Assembly: GCA_023091665.1 (NCBI GenBank)
Contig: JALJCQ010000011.1
Coordinates: forward strand, 1,426,001-1,490,000
Origin: Pythium myriotylum
Taxonomy: Eukaryota > Oomycota > Peronosporomycetes > Pythiales > Pythiaceae
Reading direction: 5' to 3'
DNA length: 64,000 nucleotides
Positions within the stretch are counted from its first letter, which is position 1. Every line of letters starts with the position of its first letter. Both the position numbers and the translations under genes were made by a program. The notes under the pieces are model-generated. The model was not told the origin of the DNA and did no database searches. It worked only from the letters and a program-made list of their open reading frames with translations. Positions 12,646 to 23,123 of this stretch are shown one piece after another.

Positions 12646-14094
12646 TTACGCTAAGAGGTTGTCGCCCTGGTAGTGGAAGAGCGCGGCGCTGCCGAAGAAG
12701 ATCGCAAAGCTCGTGAGCACCTGCGTCCGCTGCGGCGTGAGCACGGCCGAGACCGAGTCCTTGAGCTTCTGGTACGCCGACTTCTCCACGCGAGCAGGCA
12801 CGGCGCCCAGCCCGCGGCCGCCAAGCAGCGTCGAGCGCGGCTTGACCACGCCGCCGGCGCTCAGCGAGCGCTGGCTCGCGTTCAGGCGCTCGTACTTGGT
12901 GCGCAGGCTCAGCGCCTCGCGCTCGAGCACCTCGAGCGCCGCCTCGGCCTCCTGCTTCTGCTGCGCGAGCGCGATGGCCGTCTGGCTCAGCTTCTCGATC
13001 TCCGACATGGTGAAGTGCACCTGCACGTGGATCTTGCCCTCCTTGAGCACCACGACCGTGTCTTCGCTCTCGGTCGTGGCCTCCGCCGCCACGAGCGTCT
13101 GGTGAGGAGCGGTCGGGATCTCGACCGCCGGCTCGTCGCTCGCAGCCTTCTTCTCGCTGTCATCAGCAGAGGCCTCCTTCTCCGACTCACCCTCGACGGG
13201 CTTCTCGGACTCCTCGGCAGGCTTCTCAGCCTCCTCTGTCGTCGTCGCTTCGTCCTCAGCCGGCTTCTCAGCATCGGCCTCCTCCGCCGGCTTCTCAGCC
13301 TCCTCCGCAGGTTTCTCGGCGTCCTCTGCGGGCTTCTCAGCATCCTCCTCCTTGGCAGGCTCATCGGCGGCTGGCGTCGGCTCGTCCTCGTCGGCGACCT
13401 CCGTGAGCGCGGTCTTGTCGACGTGCACGTGCTCGACCTTCTTGATCACGTACCAGCGGTTGATGTGGCCGGTCTGGAAAAGCGAGGACACAGGAATGCG
13501 GAACTCCTTCACCGGCTCCGTCTCCTCTCCGTCCTCCGCCGACGGGGAGATCGCGATGGTCACGACCGCCTCACGGGACTGCACAGGGTCGTACACGACG
13601 GACAGCGGGAGGCTGTCGACGTCGACCCAGGCAATCGAGCGACGCGGCGCAGCCTTCTCCGTAGCTTCTTCCACAGGAGCCTCCTCGGCATTCTCACTCT
13701 CGGTCTTCTCCTGCTCGGCAGCCTCTTCCTTGGCCTCCTCGTCCTTGTCGCCCTCGCTCTGCTCAGGCTTCTCCTCCTCCTTGGCGGGTTCCGCCTCCTC
13801 GGGCTCTTCGTACTCGGGATCAATATCGACGCTGATCACGGCGTCGTCCACGGGGGCGTCGCCTTCGATGGCGACGATGTTGAGCTCGAGGCGGCCGACG
13901 CTCTTGGCGGTGCGCGTCGTCGCATTCTCGCCGAGCGTCGAGATGGTCTCGAAGAGCGACGCGATCTCCTTCTCGAGCGTCTTGACCTCGTCGAACTTGG
14001 CCGAGACCTTGCGGCGGCACTCGAGGTACTGCTGGGACGCCTTCTGGAGCAGCGCCGAGACGGCGGCGCCCGAGGACACGCTCGCGGACGCCAT
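12646..14094 (-). CDS. Acidic coiled-coil protein with C-terminal membrane anchor, unknown function
   Basis: A single-exon gene of 482 residues if the ATG at 14094 (MASASVSSG) is used; an in-frame codon farther upstream is also open. An N-terminal helical region (YLECRRKVSAKFDEVKTLEK) is followed by about 150 residues dominated by E, A, K and P, with repeats of EKPAEE/EKPAEDA. A second coiled coil follows (QQKQEAEAALEVLEREALSL). The protein ends in a hydrophobic stretch (LTSFAIFFGSAALF) a few residues from the C terminus, the layout of a tail-anchored membrane protein. I do not recognise the family. Confidence 0.7.
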   Translation of the reverse strand: MASASVSSGAAVSALLQKASQQYLECRRKVSAKFDEVKTLEKEIASLFETISTLGENATTRTAKSVGRLELNIVAIEGDAPVDDAVISVDIDPEYEEPEEAEPAKEEEKPEQSEGDKDEEAKEEAAEQEKTESENAEEAPVEEATEKAAPRRSIAWVDVDSLPLSVVYDPVQSREAVVTIAISPSAEDGEETEPVKEFRIPVSSLFQTGHINRWYVIKKVEHVHVDKTALTEVADEDEPTPAADEPAKEEDAEKPAEDAEKPAEEAEKPAEEADAEKPAEDEATTTEEAEKPAEESEKPVEGESEKEASADDSEKKAASDEPAVEIPTAPHQTLVAAEATTESEDTVVVLKEGKIHVQVHFTMSEIEKLSQTAIALAQQKQEAEAALEVLEREALSLRTKYERLNASQRSLSAGGVVKPRSTLLGGRGLGAVPARVEKSAYQKLKDSVSAVLTPQRTQVLTSFAIFFGSAALFHYQGDNLLA

Positions 14095-15275
14095 GGGGGA
14101 CTCGCGCTTCTTCGTTCTTCGCTCGGCTCGCTCGGCTCTGATCGGGTGGCCGACGGAACCCACCGCGTTTTGAGAACGCCACGTAGCTCTTTAATAGTGC
14201 TCTCTGCAGTACAGTAGAACAAGCACAAAGTACGACTGCTGGAGATAGTACTCTGAGATCCGATAGTCATCGTTATACAGAGAAACTATCTCCGAGTGAT
14301 GGTCTGATGGTCAGGAGTGATTGTGCAAGTGCTGTTGATGGGCAAGTCCGTGCCACTGTGGCTCTTGCGTGAGTGGCGGGTGACTGATCACCGCCACAGC
14401 TCGCGTTGGTCTCCAGCGCGCGCTGAGGATCCTTGAATGGATCTGGACAGGCCCAGCATTGCGTCACCAAGCTTTGCAAGCCGAGATCTTCGGTCCGGTC
14501 TCTGGAATGGCCAGTCGGCAATCCCCGAGCTCAGAGGCGTGACGATCGTCACCGCTGGGGGCAACTGCAGCCGCAGATCTCACCCAACAGCACTCCTGAG
14601 TTCAGCTTGGCATTCCCGATCTGAGACCTCGCCACCCACGAGCCACCTGGAATCGTTCTCCAGGCTGCGGCTGGCCAGATCCGGACTGGACTGGCGTGGA
14701 GCAGCCGAAATTTCGAGAAACGATTTGTTGTCGGTTGCTCGACGCGACGACGTCTTTGTTGCTTTGTGGGGCGTGGAGTTCTCTTCGTCAATCCACCGCG
14801 AGCGTCTTGTCGTTGATGCCGCAATTTTCCTGGCACCGGGCAGAAGAGTGTCGAGTGCCAATCTCATTACGCCCGTGATTCCCGCAATCACAGTCTCATC
14901 TGTCGACGTCGACACGAGCTGATTGCGGCGATTGCTCGCCTTTTGCTCAGCTCGGGATGACAGACCACCCGTGCTGGCTGAATCTTTCCCCGCGAGAGGC
15001 ACAACGACCAAGCTGTATCCTACAGGCTGGTGAAGTGTTTTGTGTGTCTTTACGAGACTGGTTGGGCTTTTGCTCGAGAAAGTGACGGCAATTCGGTGCC
15101 CGACTCTACGGCTCGACTCGGCCTTGGTCCGAGCTCTATGGCGGGGGCTGCCGACGAACGTGTTCGCACTCGACGTGATACAATACTAAAAATAAAAGAC
15201 AGTAAAGCAACGTCGCATTCTGAGCTCATGTTCACATGACTCGTAATAATACTAAATTAACAGAGAGGGAGACGC
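14095..15275. other. 1.2-kb intergenic stretch without a supported gene
   Basis: Both strands hold open frames of 140-160 codons between 14437 and 15011. They overlap one another, lack convincing starts, domain motifs or splice context, and I do not call them. The part next to 14095 is the likely promoter and 5' UTR of the acidic coiled-coil gene. Confidence 0.5.
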
Positions 15276-16100
15276 TTAATAATACTGACGGTACCGGGAT
15301 CGCTCGAGGATCGTAGACGTAGAAGAGGCCGGCGAGGGCTGGAGAAGGAGGCCGTTCAATCGAGCCTGGACGTCGTCGTCATCTTCCTGGATGCTGGGCG
15401 CGTAGCTCGCACCGTAGAAGCGAGACTGAGGGTTGTACGAGCCCGTGTTGTTGTCGATGCTCATGCGGTCCGACGCGACGGACGCGCGAATGCTGCTCGA
15501 GGAGCTCGGGCGCACGATGATCGAGTCAGCCGCGCTCATTCGCGAGCTCGTGCGGCTTCCGCTGCGGCCCGAGCGCTGCTGCTTGCGGTTGTACACCTGC
15601 AGCGAGAGCGACGAGTCCTCCTGTCGCGACGCAAGCGAGGTCGTGCTCGGCGGCAGCTGGCGGCGCTGGCGGCGGCTGTCGTGGCGGTAGCCGTTGTAAT
15701 CGCCGTTGTAGTTGCAGTGCATGTCGTCCTGGCTGTAGCGGTTGTGCATGGGCACCATGGTGCCCGAGTTCTTGCGCACGATGGCCGTGCTGGTGGTCGT
15801 GGGCTCTTGCTGGGTGGCGTGGTAGAACTCGCCGGGGCCGTAGCCGGCGCCGAAAGACGTGCCCGTGGAGAGCAGCGAGCTGGAGCCGCTGCTTCCGCTG
15901 GTCGAGGCCGAGACGACGGTGTCGCTGACGTGGCTGAAGTTGCGTCCGTACTTGTTCTTGCGCTCCTCGATGAAGAAGATCTGCTCCATGGTGAGCGAGT
16001 GCCGTCGGCAGAGGCACTTGGAGCCGCGCAGGCTGCAGGAGCGGCAGCGGCGCCAGTAGCTGAAGCGCAGCGCGCGGAACCACTTGAGCACGATGGCCAT
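15276..16100 (-). CDS. Hypothetical protein with basic cysteine-rich N terminus
   Basis: An open frame of 274 residues when started at the ATG at 16100 (MAIVLKWFRALRFSYW). The frame stays open upstream to 16538, but that part looks like random arginine-rich sequence. The N terminus is basic and has a small cysteine cluster (CRSCSLRGSKCLCRRH) followed by a helix (MEQIFFIEERKNKYGRNF). The rest is disordered, with many S, Y, R and N residues, and ends RSRYRQYY. The CRSCSLRGSKCLCRR cluster could be a metal or lipid-modification site, but this is a guess. No family was recognised. Confidence 0.6.
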   Translation of the reverse strand: MAIVLKWFRALRFSYWRRCRSCSLRGSKCLCRRHSLTMEQIFFIEERKNKYGRNFSHVSDTVVSASTSGSSGSSSLLSTGTSFGAGYGPGEFYHATQQEPTTTSTAIVRKNSGTMVPMHNRYSQDDMHCNYNGDYNGYRHDSRRQRRQLPPSTTSLASRQEDSSLSLQVYNRKQQRSGRSGSRTSSRMSAADSIIVRPSSSSSIRASVASDRMSIDNNTGSYNPQSRFYGASYAPSIQEDDDDVQARLNGLLLQPSPASSTSTILERSRYRQYY

Positions 16101-17971
16101 GGGTCCGAGGCGTGTTGTTCGATTCTGGAGGCCGTGGAGAGGCGCCAAGCGAGCGACAAGCCTGGGATCTGCGATCCGAGAGCCCCGATCGTGTTCTCGC
16201 GGGCAGCTGCCGAGGAACGACGGCGGCGCGACCACCGGCGTCTCGTTCCGTTGGCGTGGAATCGGAGAGTGGCGCGTGGCTGGCGCGTCGCGGCTGCGGC
16301 GTCGCCGCCTGGCGGTCCGACTCCACATGCGCATGAAGCACGAGACCGTCCCATCTCCAAGGGACCCTCGCATTCTGGACCGGCCAGAGACGAGCCACTG
16401 CACGTCGTGGAGCTCTTCCTCAAAAGTAAGTGAACAGCCGGCGGTGGGGACAGCGCTCTCGTGGGCGCGCGTGATCGTGTGGTGAATACTTTTGTCGTGT
16501 TTGTGCCGCAATAGTGGCCAAGTCAGAGAGACCTTCACGAACGTTCAGTCGCCGCCGTGTACTGTGGAGTCCACGGCGTTAACCCGCCCCGCCGCCTCTA
16601 CGGTCCGCGTGGGTGGAAGGCTCGTCCGTCGGCGTTTGGCCGAGCGACTGCGAAGCGCCGACGCGAGTGACCAGAGAGAGAGAAGAAGGCTGGCCACACG
16701 TTGGCGCGGTCAGAAGCGCCCTGAGGCCGGAGCGGGCCGTAAAGGGCCGGGCGGGCGGGTGGGTCGACCCGCGTTTCTCGAGCCAACCGACCCGCTGAGG
16801 AGTGGACACTGAGCGGGACAGGCTCCACCAGTTCCTTGGGGCAGACGAGGCAGTGAGCGGTGGGAGCGACCCGCGAAAACCGATACAGAGCCAGCGTTCC
16901 CGAAGCCGTTTCGGTTACACGGGCGTTGCCACCCACACAGGACAACAGACGAGCGGCAGACGTGGAGCGGACGCGGAGGAAACGGCTACCTGTTAAACTT
17001 AATATCAGCGGGAACCCGTGGGATCTAGCAAACCAGATTGGTTTTCATCATCCACGCGGACACCTCGGGAGGGGTAGGGTTCGGTGGGTTTTGTTGTGGT
17101 AAAAAACCCTCGTGGTGTGGAGCTGCTCAGCATGGCTACATTGCATTTCCCGGTGGGAATCGGTCCAGAGGCGAGCTTGAGCTCTCTGCTGATGAGGCGT
17201 CCTTCGTGCTTCTGGCTGCACGCCCTCTCTCTCCAGGTGGTGCCGCCAGCTCCTTGAAGTTGCCGAGCGGGCGTCCCTCGCTCGTGGCACTCTTCGCTCG
17301 CTTTTCTCCAGTGGGTACAGTACAGTTCCCCCCACGGTCTCAGCTAATTATGTGCGCGTGTTCTCCGACCGGGAGCTCCTCTTGACCGCCGCGGCAGCTG
17401 CAGCAGGCAAATGGTGCACACTCAACACGCTCAACGCCCATGCGGATGGCCAGTTCGGCGATGGCCTTTTTGATGCCTGGACCGTTTGGCCAAGGTCGGA
17501 CTGAGAGTGAGAGAGAGATTCGCCGGCGAAGAATTATCCATCAGCGTGGACACGGTCTTCGATTCTGACCCAGAGCGTGCAGATCTTGAGCGTCCGACAC
17601 TTCATGCGCCGTTCTCACCTGATCACGCCGAAAAGGATCATCGCGAGAGAGCAGTCACGTTCTTGAAGGCAGCGGATAAAAACTCCCACGACACGCAACT
17701 TGATATTGAAGTTGACGACCGCCGTCCCCGCAGTGGAAAGACCCGAGCTCCTGCAATTGCATTGACACCAAGTCACCTCTAGTCAGTTTAACGGCGAGCC
17801 ACTTCTGGTCACCCGGAGAGGTGACTCGGGTCACCTCCCCGGGTGACCAGAAGTGAGAGTGGCCTGTTTGCTGGACAAGCCCCGCTCGACCAGAATTATC
17901 CACATCCGCAGAATCCGTGGTAAGAATCTCAAGTCCATTCGCTCTCGAGTTATCCTCGTGGGTGACAAAGG
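16101..17971. other. 1.9-kb intergenic region
   Basis: This is the longest gene-poor stretch. It lies upstream of the hypothetical gene at 15276 and downstream of the LRR gene. It contains GC-rich sequence (about 16720-16770), no credible protein-coding frame, and the hairpin at 17800-17855. The 3' UTR of the LRR gene and the promoter of the neighbouring gene must lie here. Confidence 0.5.
17800..17855. repeat. Near-perfect 56-nt inverted repeat (hairpin)
   Basis: The left arm CACTTCTGGTCACCCGG (17800-17816) is perfectly complementary to 17839-17855. An inner arm GAGGTGAC (17818-17825) pairs perfectly with 17830-17837. One A/C mismatch separates the two stems and the loop is TCGG. This makes 25 base pairs in total. 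It lies about 120 bp past the stop codon of the LRR gene. Confidence 0.95.
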
Positions 17972-20437
17972 CTATGCGCTCGGTTGGAAACGATCGATCA
18001 TCCACGCCAAAGGGAACCGCGACACTCCGTTGGGGTCCTTCGTTGAGCAGTACACGGTCACGCTGGCAGCGTTCGTGGCCTGGTCCGCTCCGCCGAGCTT
18101 CTCGCACAGAGGCGTGTCGCTGGCGTAAATGGATAACGGGGACGACTGACCACCGCCTGCGCCGCCTGTGGCGCCCGAACTTCCACGAGTAATCGCGGTT
18201 GAGTTGTCACCAGCACTTCCCGCAGCCGATGAAGTGCCCGCAGCTTCCCCTCCACCACTCCCGCCTGTATTTGTCCCAACTGTGTTTGTGCCCACCGTGC
18301 TTGTCCCCACTGTGGCGGCAGAAGACGAGTTGCTCGCCGTGGTCATGGCCGACGGTAGTTCCGAAATGGCGGTGTTCTCGATAGAAAGCACCTTTGTTCC
18401 TTTGGGTAAGCCACTCGACGGGAGCTCCGCGAGAAATGCGTTGTCACCGAGCACTAACTCATCGTATGAGGTCGACATGGAGCTCATGGAGTTGGAGATC
18501 TTGGTGAACTGGTTCCCTGCGAGTGAAAGCTCATCGACGCGGAGGTCCAGGAACACCGATGGGAACTCGGTGAACTCGCAGTACTCGAAGGAGATCTTCG
18601 AGACTCGCCAGCCTTTCGATAACTCACTCGGTAGCGATGTGAGGTTGGTCTTTGCGAAGTGCACGTCCTGCAGCGACTCCGGCTGCTCAGCCTGGAGGCC
18701 TTCCGGAAAGCTGGACATGTTGGATGCAATCACACTAATAGAAATAAGGGATGCATGATCCTCGGCGTTTAGCGATGCACTCGACGGCCACGATACAATA
18801 GTCGAGTTATAAACCATGACTTTGAGTAGCCCCGAGAAGTCCTGGATAATGTCAGGAACTTCCAGAGCTGGGCAGTTAGAAATCACTAGACTCGAGAGCG
18901 TAGTCGCGTCCATGAGGCTCAAGTCGGCAGCGGTTATCGTAGCGATGTTGCCCTGCTCAACGCAGTCAAATTGGAAGGAGGCGCACATGAATGACTTGGC
19001 AAACCACGGACGTAGTGGCTGCTTACAGGCTACTACGCTGGCATAACGCTTCGCGATCTGACGAGCGCGTATGTGGACGCCAAGCACTGTGGCCCCCCAG
19101 CCGATGAAGAAAAAATGGACGAACCGCCGTTTCCAGCCGGGCATTTCTCCACCTGTTTGCTTGAGACCTTGGTGAGCACTGCTGCCGTCCTTCGTTTTGG
19201 GCACGAGCACACGCATCGAGTTAACGTACGAGACTTCCAGTTCTACGGATTCAAACTCGGGCGGCATGCGTTGGATGAGACGCTTGACCTTCCGAAGGCA
19301 TCCGAAGAGACTGTAATGAGGCATGAGCGTCGTGAATAGGTCGGTCCTGTTCATCGCGAAGAGCATACGATTTTCCAGGATGAGTGCTGTGAACCACTGC
19401 GGGTCCGTGAGTTTCTCCACCGGAAACTCGAGAAGACTCCGGTCGAAGGCGTACACGTACTTCATTACGATGATAACAGGGATTAACATGCAAGTGCCTG
19501 CGTCCAACAAACTGTCAAGAGTTAGGCAGATCACTCGCTCGAGCGCGTTAAAATGGGCTAACGCGTGCTGCAAGATGGGCGTCGACCAGCAATTAAGTAC
19601 GGTGATGCCCAAGAAGAGGTTGTTGATCCAAGCGCTGGAAATGAGCTTACTGCACTGGTACATTTGGTAGCTCTGTGATGCAATCTCGACAGTCTCGCGC
19701 AAGAGAAAGAGAAGGTTGAAGTACGGGCTCTCCAACCCCAAAAGCCCTTGCTTTCTGTCGAAAAGCTTCTTCTTGACACGAAGGAGAAGTCGCTTGATAC
19801 GTCGAGAAGCGTAAACGACATTTTTCGGAGGATGGATGCCTGTGATCCGCGTCAAAAGTGGGAACTGCAGCTTGGTCCGACGGCGGGGTCTCTTCAAGTG
19901 AGCCAAACCTCGAGCTCGAGGGCCTCCAGCGGAAACCGGAATCGCAGGGGCTACGGCTTTGTGCAGTGGCTTGATCGGATTAAACGTCAGCTTTCGAGCG
20001 CGCAAAGAGTGCCACAGCATGCGCAGCATCTCGAGAAAGTGCAGGCCAGCGATGGCAATAAACCAGTAACCGAGCGTACCCATATCTTTGCGTAGCGTTG
20101 AGCCGAGCAGCTTGTTGTAGTAAATCATGTTGATGCCTCCGAGAAACACGTAGATCGCAGTAGTGGAGCACAAAAAGGCTGCGCACCCCGCGTGGCACAG
20201 CATCGCAAACCACCATGTGAATGCGAACGGCACTCGACGAAGATACAGTGCGATGTGGTCATCATCGTCTCCTTGGCTGATGACGAGATGGTGTACAGCC
20301 ACTCCACTGGGATGATCTGGAGACGTAGACGAGTTGTCTGCGCCCTGCTGATTCGGCTCCTCATTTTGCATGGCAGCGCTTGAACTCGAGAGCGCCAGTG
20401 CTGGACAAATCTGAAGCTTAAGTCTGCCCTCGGACAA
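17972..20437 (-). CDS. Multispanning membrane protein with extracellular-type LRR region
   Basis: A single-exon gene of 821 residues. The N-terminal half has several hydrophobic segments (about residues 70-105, 120-142, then around LISSAWINNLFLGITVL and LLDAGTCMLIPVIIVMKYVY) and a further membrane segment near FVHFFFIGWGATVLGV. After it come degenerate leucine-rich repeats (LTSLPSELSKG, VDELSLAGNQFTKI, LVLGDNAFLAELP). Next is a G/S/T-rich linker with three TVGTNT-type repeats, then a Cys-containing tail (CEKLGG...VYCS). Oomycete genomes carry a large family of such LRR membrane proteins, some fused to TKL kinases; no kinase domain is seen here. A role in sensing is inferred only. Confidence 0.72.
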   Translation of the reverse strand: MSEGRLKLQICPALALSSSSAAMQNEEPNQQGADNSSTSPDHPSGVAVHHLVISQGDDDDHIALYLRRVPFAFTWWFAMLCHAGCAAFLCSTTAIYVFLGGINMIYYNKLLGSTLRKDMGTLGYWFIAIAGLHFLEMLRMLWHSLRARKLTFNPIKPLHKAVAPAIPVSAGGPRARGLAHLKRPRRRTKLQFPLLTRITGIHPPKNVVYASRRIKRLLLRVKKKLFDRKQGLLGLESPYFNLLFLLRETVEIASQSYQMYQCSKLISSAWINNLFLGITVLNCWSTPILQHALAHFNALERVICLTLDSLLDAGTCMLIPVIIVMKYVYAFDRSLLEFPVEKLTDPQWFTALILENRMLFAMNRTDLFTTLMPHYSLFGCLRKVKRLIQRMPPEFESVELEVSYVNSMRVLVPKTKDGSSAHQGLKQTGGEMPGWKRRFVHFFFIGWGATVLGVHIRARQIAKRYASVVACKQPLRPWFAKSFMCASFQFDCVEQGNIATITAADLSLMDATTLSSLVISNCPALEVPDIIQDFSGLLKVMVYNSTIVSWPSSASLNAEDHASLISISVIASNMSSFPEGLQAEQPESLQDVHFAKTNLTSLPSELSKGWRVSKISFEYCEFTEFPSVFLDLRVDELSLAGNQFTKISNSMSSMSTSYDELVLGDNAFLAELPSSGLPKGTKVLSIENTAISELPSAMTTASNSSSAATVGTSTVGTNTVGTNTGGSGGGEAAGTSSAAGSAGDNSTAITRGSSGATGGAGGGQSSPLSIYASDTPLCEKLGGADQATNAASVTVYCSTKDPNGVSRFPLAWMIDRFQPSA
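18266..18310 (-). repeat. Three 15-bp tandem units coding for a T-V-G-T-N/S repeat
   Basis: Three adjacent 15-bp imperfect copies (18266-18280, 18281-18295, 18296-18310) encode the short repeat VGT-x-T in the linker of the LRR membrane protein. Confidence 0.85.
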
Positions 20438-20465
20438 GTCATCATGGAGTGGTTTCGCGCGGTGC

Positions 20466-23003
20466 CTAATTTGGAACTGGCAGCGTCATGAATAGACACC
20501 CACTGCCAACAGCATCTTCAACAACTGGTGGTAAGGGTCCGTAACCTCCGGTTCCGTGAAGCTCAAGTGCTTGCATCACGTCTAGTGCAAGTGTCTGAAG
20601 AGCCATCCTTCCTAACGGTTGATCACCAGAACTCTGGTCGTCCTCACTTGGGAGTATCACAAAACGCACAGCACGCTTCTCGTGTAGAAGTTGTTTCGAG
20701 GCATCATGAACAAGAGATTCTCGAAAACACTCATCTGAGAAGACTCGGCGACAGTTTGCCACAGACACCAGATGGGGCTCTCCTGAGGGACTGTGCATTG
20801 CTGTCGTGGCTGGATTCAATTCTTGCAGAGGTTGCATCTCCTTCACGAGCGAGAATGAGTTGTATCCGTAAGTGGGTTTGGACGATGTAGCAGTCGGTAG
20901 TGGCTTCAGCCGTAGGCTCTGCCACATTTCCTCAATGCGGTCATCTTGCCGTGGATGTAATTGCCATGAGAGTTTCGTGGTCGTCTTCGACAGCTCGCCG
21001 GTGATTGAGTCAGAGCCAGTGCTCGGGGCATTAGCCGTCTTGCATTCCGGAGGATGTTCTCTGGAACCGTCCGCTAGAAGCTGCTCGATGCGCTCGAGTT
21101 CGTCCATGTAAGATGGAGGAGCGAGAGCCCCCGTTTGGCGCAGTATGTCGGGAATCGAAGAACTCGCTCCTAGATGCTTGTTATCACGAGAGACGATAAG
21201 TGATGGAAGAGACCTTGTCGTTGAGGATTTCTTCAGCAACCGCTGGCGGTGTTTACTCGAATCTCCACGAACCTCCATGCCTATTTGAGCGTTCATCTCA
21301 GTTCGAAGTGCGTAGTATCTTCGTAGGCAGGTGTTACAAAGGCCTTGTGGCTCATAGAGTGCCGCTCTGTCCCTCTTGTGAAGCTGGTGCTGAAGGTAGA
21401 AAGCCAATGAGCACGAAAAGCTGTTGAAGCCGTTCGAGACACTGGCATCACCATTTCGATGCGCTCGCTCGTAGAATTCACAGCTTAAAAGTTCTTTCTT
21501 CGTCAGAAATCCGCTCGGCTCTGCTGTAATCTGGCCATCAAGACCTCCCCCTCCGTTGCCGGATTGGAAACAGAACTTCCCCATGCATCTCCACTTGACT
21601 TTTGGCTGGAAACATAGGCTCGTCGTGGGATCGGAGGCGACTGAGACCGTTTCCAGGCGATCCGGCGCAGATCTGGCCCGACTTTTGTCTTTTGCTTGAG
21701 TTGGCGGCAATGTTGACGTTCGCAACTGGAAAGCTTTGACCTGCAAAAGCCACCAGTTCCCTATGTCATCTTGAATCAAATCGACAACAACCTCAGCAAA
21801 AGCTCTGGCCCTATTTACGCGAACTAAATGAGAGTCCAAGAATTGACACAGCGTCCCCACAATCATCCGAGGCTCTTGCCACGACTGAGCTGTCATGCAT
21901 CGGACGATTTGGCACGGCGCAGAATCCATGTCATCGTCCCACTGAGTGGAAGCAAGTCGATCGTCGGTGCCAGTGAGTACCCATACGACCGTCGCGCTCT
22001 GGTCTTTCTTTCGAAATACCGGGCGAGCGATCCATGCCTTGCCGTTATTTGTGGCGCCTTTGCTTTGAATGTACGATTGGATCGCTATTCGATTTGAAGG
22101 TTCATGATCATTCCAAAGCGTGCGAAGAGCGTCATCCACAGCTTCAGAGGATGGGAGAATGCGCAGGTGGTTTCCGTGGTCCGAAGCCGTTTTGAGTACT
22201 GCGGCGCCAATCATGACCTCGGACTTGGTAATTGAACCAGTAATCACGCCCAAGATCCACGGTAGGCAACTTTCGAATTCATCGCGGCTTTTGAAGTGGT
22301 AAACCTTGAGCGTCCAAGTGCACTCATCGCCGAGGTCAACTGATCTTCGCTCTTTTTCTGCTAGACCAGGCTGTTGTGATCGATCTGTTGCGAAGAAGAA
22401 CGCAACGCCTTCGGATCCTTCGAGGCGTAGGACAGTCGGGGGCACGAGGACAGGGAAGTTGGCGAGCTCGCTCTGCAAATTCTTAGGGACTGATGAACGC
22501 GACATTGGATGGTGATGGAAGTCTTTCTCAGCAGCCTGTCGTTCCCGTGCATGAACTGCTAGTAGTTCAAAGAAAGCCAACCCGGGGAACCACGGAGCCT
22601 CATACGAGAAATGGTCATAGTTGGCCTCAGCTGCGAGCGCAAGGAATCGTCGTTTTTGAACGTTGTCCTGAGAGGCTGCTGCAGAGTTCTTGTCAGGCTT
22701 CGCCCTTGAAACCGATTGGGGTTCTCGAGCTTGGATTTGCTTGCTGACACTCGACTCAGTTGGTTGAGCTAGATGTCTCAATGCCGCGCTGGAACAAGGG
22801 CGGAAATCAGCTAAGGTAACTGTAGTTATACCAGAGGTGCCCCATAATCCAACTTACAGCCGCCTGCTCTTCTTCCTACCCTTCCGTTTGCGCGTTAGCG
22901 AATCAACATCTCGAAGCCATTTGTCATAAGCATACTTCAAAGAGACACTTGGTTCGTTCAATTCAGGCGCCTCGGGGATCGGAATGAGCGATGGACTCGG
23001 CAT
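20466..23003 (-). CDS. Conserved-looking protein of unknown function
   Basis: Two exons: 22858-23003 and 20466-22788, separated by a 69-nt GT-AG intron; splicing keeps the frame (KSRRL then AALRHLAQ). The start is the ATG at 23003 (MPSPSLIPIPEAPE). The product is about 820 residues. The N-terminal half looks folded, with hydrophobic strands such as CTWTLKVYHFK, IIQDDIGNWWLLQVKAF and VRCMTAQSWQEPR. A region around FYERAHRNGD...FYLQHQLHKRDRAAL ends with CNTCLRRYY, a possible half zinc site. The C terminus holds a second ordered part (KRAVRFVILPSEDDQ). No family was recognised and no function is assigned. Confidence 0.72.
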
Positions 23004-23123
23004 TCTCGTTATCCACCTAGTGGCTTGTGCACCTTCCACTATCGGTCAGTGCCATCAGAGCGGTGTATTTCTATCTATATCTATCCACAGCTCTGGTCCA
23101 CGGAAAGCTCAGTGGAAGATCGG

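Noticed and set aside
11832..12716. Long arginine-rich open frames on the plus strand opposite the aftiphilin-like gene
   Set aside because: Composition is that of a shadow frame of GC-rich S/T/A codons on the other strand. No family features.
12673..14217. 514-codon plus-strand open frame rich in leucine and arginine
   Set aside because: It is the complement of the acidic E/A/K/P gene; leucine and arginine runs mirror GAG/AAG codons. No start context or conserved motif.
14437..15011. Overlapping 140-160-codon open frames on both strands
   Set aside because: Neither has a convincing ATG, domain motif or splice context. The minus-strand frame lacks an ATG near its start, and the two overlap each other.
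17655..18107. Minus-strand frame running through the hairpin
   Set aside because: It overlaps the 3' end of the LRR gene in another frame, and its hairpin-encoded part is only a by-product of the inverted repeat.
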